A stretch of DNA of 64,000 nt. Origin: Lepeophtheirus salmonis (Eukaryota; Arthropoda; Copepoda; Siphonostomatoida; Caligidae). Under the pieces are notes generated by a model. That model did no database searches. It worked only from the letters and a program-made list of their open reading frames with translations, and was not told the DNA's origin. Where the stretch lies: assembly GCF_016086655.4 (NCBI RefSeq), contig NC_052136.2, positions 39,626,866 through 39,690,865 of the forward strand, written 5' to 3'. Made by a program: the position numbers and the translations under genes. Of this stretch, positions 61,495 through 64,000 are shown piece by piece (within the stretch, counting starts at the first letter, position 1; every line of letters begins with the position of its first letter).

Positions 61495-61560
61495 TTGTAC
61501 AATTTGTTTATACAAGTTGTTACTTTTACAATTTACTTATACAAGTTGTAACTTGTACAT
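61495..61560. repeat. TACAAGTTG/CAACTTGTA palindrome cluster
   Basis: Contains TATACAAGTTGTTACTTTTA and TATACAAGTTGTAACTTGTA within 60 bases. The second holds a near-perfect palindrome. Same motif family as at 10796 and 60951. Confidence 0.7.
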
Positions 61561-62036
61561 AACTTATATATTCCAATGGGAGTTTGGGTATCTTTACATA
61601 TATGAATATATGATTTATAACTGCAAGGGTTATTTCGTCACTACTCTCTACTTTGTATTATTTATGCCTGTTTCTGATCCTATGCTAAAGGAATAATATA
61701 TTTATACTTCATTGTTAGGTACGCTAGGGTGAGGTTGATGTTCCAACTTTGTCCAAAAAAGCTTACTTTTTCTTTTAGTAGTGTGTATGGAGCCCATATG
61801 AGCACATTTATGCAATTTCATTGAAATGTATTAATATTTACCTTGGAAAAAGTGAACAAAAACTATAAAAATCATTTCCTTGGTTTTTGAATGCCTCTAT
61901 TAATTTTTTTCCTTAAATACACATTTTCAATCAAAAAAGTAATAGTAAGAAAATATATTTACTACTTTTCCCACAAACTACATTTTATTACTCCAAATAT
62001 GTCAATATTTACTTCATTGCCTGGTTCCAATGACGA

Positions 62037-62629
62037 CAGAGTGGGGACCCAAAAACTGTCAGTAGCATTTAATCTCCATTATTTTTTGTGACGAGGTTTC
62101 ACTACCCAACCAAACGAAAGGTGAAACAAAAATAAACAGGTTTTGTTTTTATGCCATGTCTCTAAGTAGAGCAGGAGTGCAATCTTCTCCATGCCGCTGT
62201 TAAGGGCAAACAGTGCATGTGTATGTGCCTAGCACATCAAGCAGTCAACTACAGCCCCATACAACCAAGAAGAACTAGAACATCTGTAGCAAAGATATGG
62301 CTGACTTTCAGCCTGCCCCTCCTCACGTCCTGAACTCAACCACATGGACTTTACATATTTGGGTGGCTCTGATAAGAACATCTGCCGGACCTCTCATCCA
62401 AATTTGCTCTAAGCTGCCATCATAACAGTATGATACACCCTGGACACGGCCTTCATCATCAAGACCTGTCAATTTGGTAATTGCTTGTGAAGGAGGAAAT
62501 GTTGAATACAAAATATAGTTAAATATAGCTTTCAAATATATCACAAATTGGTTTTGAGTTTCTTGATTCCATAAAAGTCACATTTTTCTTAATTTAGTCT
62601 TGCTAATGAAATTTTTGGGTCCCACACTG
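62037..62629 (+). mobile_element. Family B element 4: Tc1-like, internally deleted
   Basis: The left end CAGAGTGGGGACCCAAAAAC and the reverse-complemented right end CAGTGTGGGACCCAAAAATT are the best-preserved termini of this family. Inside, scraps of transposase remain (for example CTCTCATCCAAATTTGCTCT and AAGCTGCCATCATAACAGTA, equivalent to the same DNA blocks at about 28750-28798 in element 2). The reading frame is broken throughout. No TA duplication is visible. Confidence 0.8.
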
Positions 62630-64000
62630 AACATAATATATTTTTGGTTTCTACTTCATATAAGTTCTGTTTTAGGACTGAATTTTATACTTAAATAGTC
62701 CAGGTACCCCAAAAAAGGTTAAATAAAATAAAGTACAGCCTTGTTGTTGAATGAGTAGTCCTATTTCATATATTAGAACATTTTAAGATACATTATAGCT
62801 ACAGCTTATAAATGAGTGTTATCAGCTGTTATGATGTAAACTTTATTTGAGGTATGTTCAATTATATCCCTATAAAGCTCTCGTGTTATCTGTCATGGTG
62901 TAAGAAATTGTTGTGCGCGAGGCTCACCCTAATATATGTATACTGTATATAATATATTTGTTATTGGATAATGACTTCTCAGGTGAAAGTCAGAGTATGT
63001 AGTAGTCGAAAGCAGAGAAGGAGAAGAACAAGAGAGGAGGAAGGGAGAGAGACACACTTTCTGTTCCTCTTTCATTTCCGTCTTTAAAAGAAAAAAGAAA
63101 GCAAGGGAATAGATAGCTCGACTTTCTTATGTATAGTTGTAATATATACTTCTTCTTTTTCAATTGTCAAATAAGATTAAAACCATATACCAGCTAAATA
63201 TAATATATAAAGGAGGGAATTTATTTTGCTAGATATTAAAAAGGAATTGATTTCCGTTCAATTTAGAGAAGGGGCGAACACTCCCTTCAATGTGCGCTCT
63301 CCAAGTAACCAACCCCTAATACTTAATGATTGCCTTGTTTACATACAAACATACTTAGCTCTGGGAAAGTGAGTAGTACATAGTACATACAGTCTAATAT
63401 AATTATAGATTACATCCAAATTTTTATAAGGTTATGCTTGTAATAAGAATAACAAAACAAAAAAGGAAAAAAATAATAATCACAATAAGTAATAATAACC
63501 GTTCCTGGTGGATAAATAAGTCTCTCCTAATGTTAGGTTTCATGTGCCTCTATAATTATTGCTTTTATGTCAATCACATAATGATATAAATAATATCCAG
63601 CAACAACAGAATGATTTGATTATTATGGAAGGGAATACACAAAGCGTACATTGATCAGGAGTACATATGTAGTTTGAGTGCGAATGGAATGAGGTTGCGT
63701 GGTGTTTTCCTTAGTATATATCACAGATGGGGGAATATATGCATAAATATTTACATATTTATGCATATATTTAGGCGAATAAACATAATGTTTAATGTTT
63801 TGTATGCGTAAAGGTTGCATGAATGAAATCCTTCAAGTTTCACAGATGTGTCAAATGGGATAGCATATACAAAAAATATACTTTAAATTCTAGACCGATA
63901 TAATTTTTATAGGATCAAACTAATATGTTCAAGTTCGTTCTGGACTAGTCTCATAGTAAAATTTGTTTGTAAAAAAAATCGTTCTTGATCGATTCCAAAA
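62630..64000. other. AT-rich non-coding DNA
   Basis: No supported gene. A purine-rich patch lies at about 63010-63060 and a perfect hairpin at 63734-63771. Confidence 0.5.
63734..63771. repeat. Perfect 17-bp hairpin with 4-nt loop
   Basis: Arms 63734-63750 and 63755-63771 are exact reverse complements around TTAC. Each arm contains ATGCAT. The hairpin is AT-rich. Confidence 0.85.

Larger units (their letters stand above)
59271..62036. other. AT-rich non-coding DNA with short repeats
   Basis: No supported gene. It contains a poly-A tract (about 60353-60370), a two-unit repeat at 60715-60770/60850-60900 and GTACAAGTTG palindromes at 60951-60985 and 61495-61560. Confidence 0.5.

Overview
The window is eukaryotic, very AT-rich and almost entirely non-coding. 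It has one recognisable gene, a three-or-more-exon homeobox gene with introns of 66-69 bp, set in decayed DNA transposons, short palindromic repeats and simple-sequence tracts. Short GT-AG introns, an UNC-4 class homeodomain with its own C-terminal extension, abundant mariner and Tc1-like relics, an hAT relic and a non-LTR retrotransposon fragment fit an arthropod. The style of the Tc1/mariner relics and dispersed repeats suggests a copepod such as a sea louse (Lepeophtheirus/Caligus). That species call is inference, not something the sequence proves.

Layout. 0-12 kb: AT-rich non-coding DNA with a perfect 22-bp hairpin (417-475), a hAT-like terminus (3220), a 431-bp inverted-repeat element with tandem repeats inside (8217-8647) and a dispersed repeat here called family D (11112). 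12-20.5 kb: a Tc1-derived non-autonomous element (family B, 12328-12957), a LINE reverse-transcriptase remnant (minus strand, 15766-16290), a mariner-like transposase C-terminus (17460-17540), a reverse-strand family D copy, and a broken Tc1-like transposase (19.5-20.3 kb) between two halves of another dispersed repeat (family A). 21-29 kb: a mariner with terminal inverted repeats (20996-22194), two more Tc1-like relics, a perfect 25-bp inverted repeat (26938-27094) and a second family B element. 32-37 kb: the most layered region, with an apparent three-level nest (31973-33834) and a degenerate tandem array (34.54-36.88 kb). A 982-bp mariner and a Tc1-like relic are inserted in that array, and neighbouring array units show the empty insertion site. 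38-40 kb: two direct copies of family A, then the GC-richer 5' region of the gene.

40.5-42.4 kb holds the gene, the UNC-4/UNCX homologue, on the plus strand: splice junctions in phase, homeodomain split between positions 46 and 47, an eh1-like repression motif and a Gln-rich C-terminus. 42.4-64 kb returns to repeats: a compact Tc1-like relic (43.43-43.97 kb), second copies of families C, D and E, a clean 219-bp inverted-repeat element flanked by TA (51730-51948), a family B element inserted at TA beside a family A copy (53081-53608), an hAT transposase C-terminal relic (54646-55263) and the last family B element (62037-62629).

I found no CRISPR array, tRNA, rRNA, operon or prokaryotic gene cluster, and no convincing new molecular system. 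The most useful observations are the insertion history preserved in nested repeats, several unnamed repeat families seen in two or more copies, a few perfect hairpins, and the unusual 5' end of the homeobox gene.
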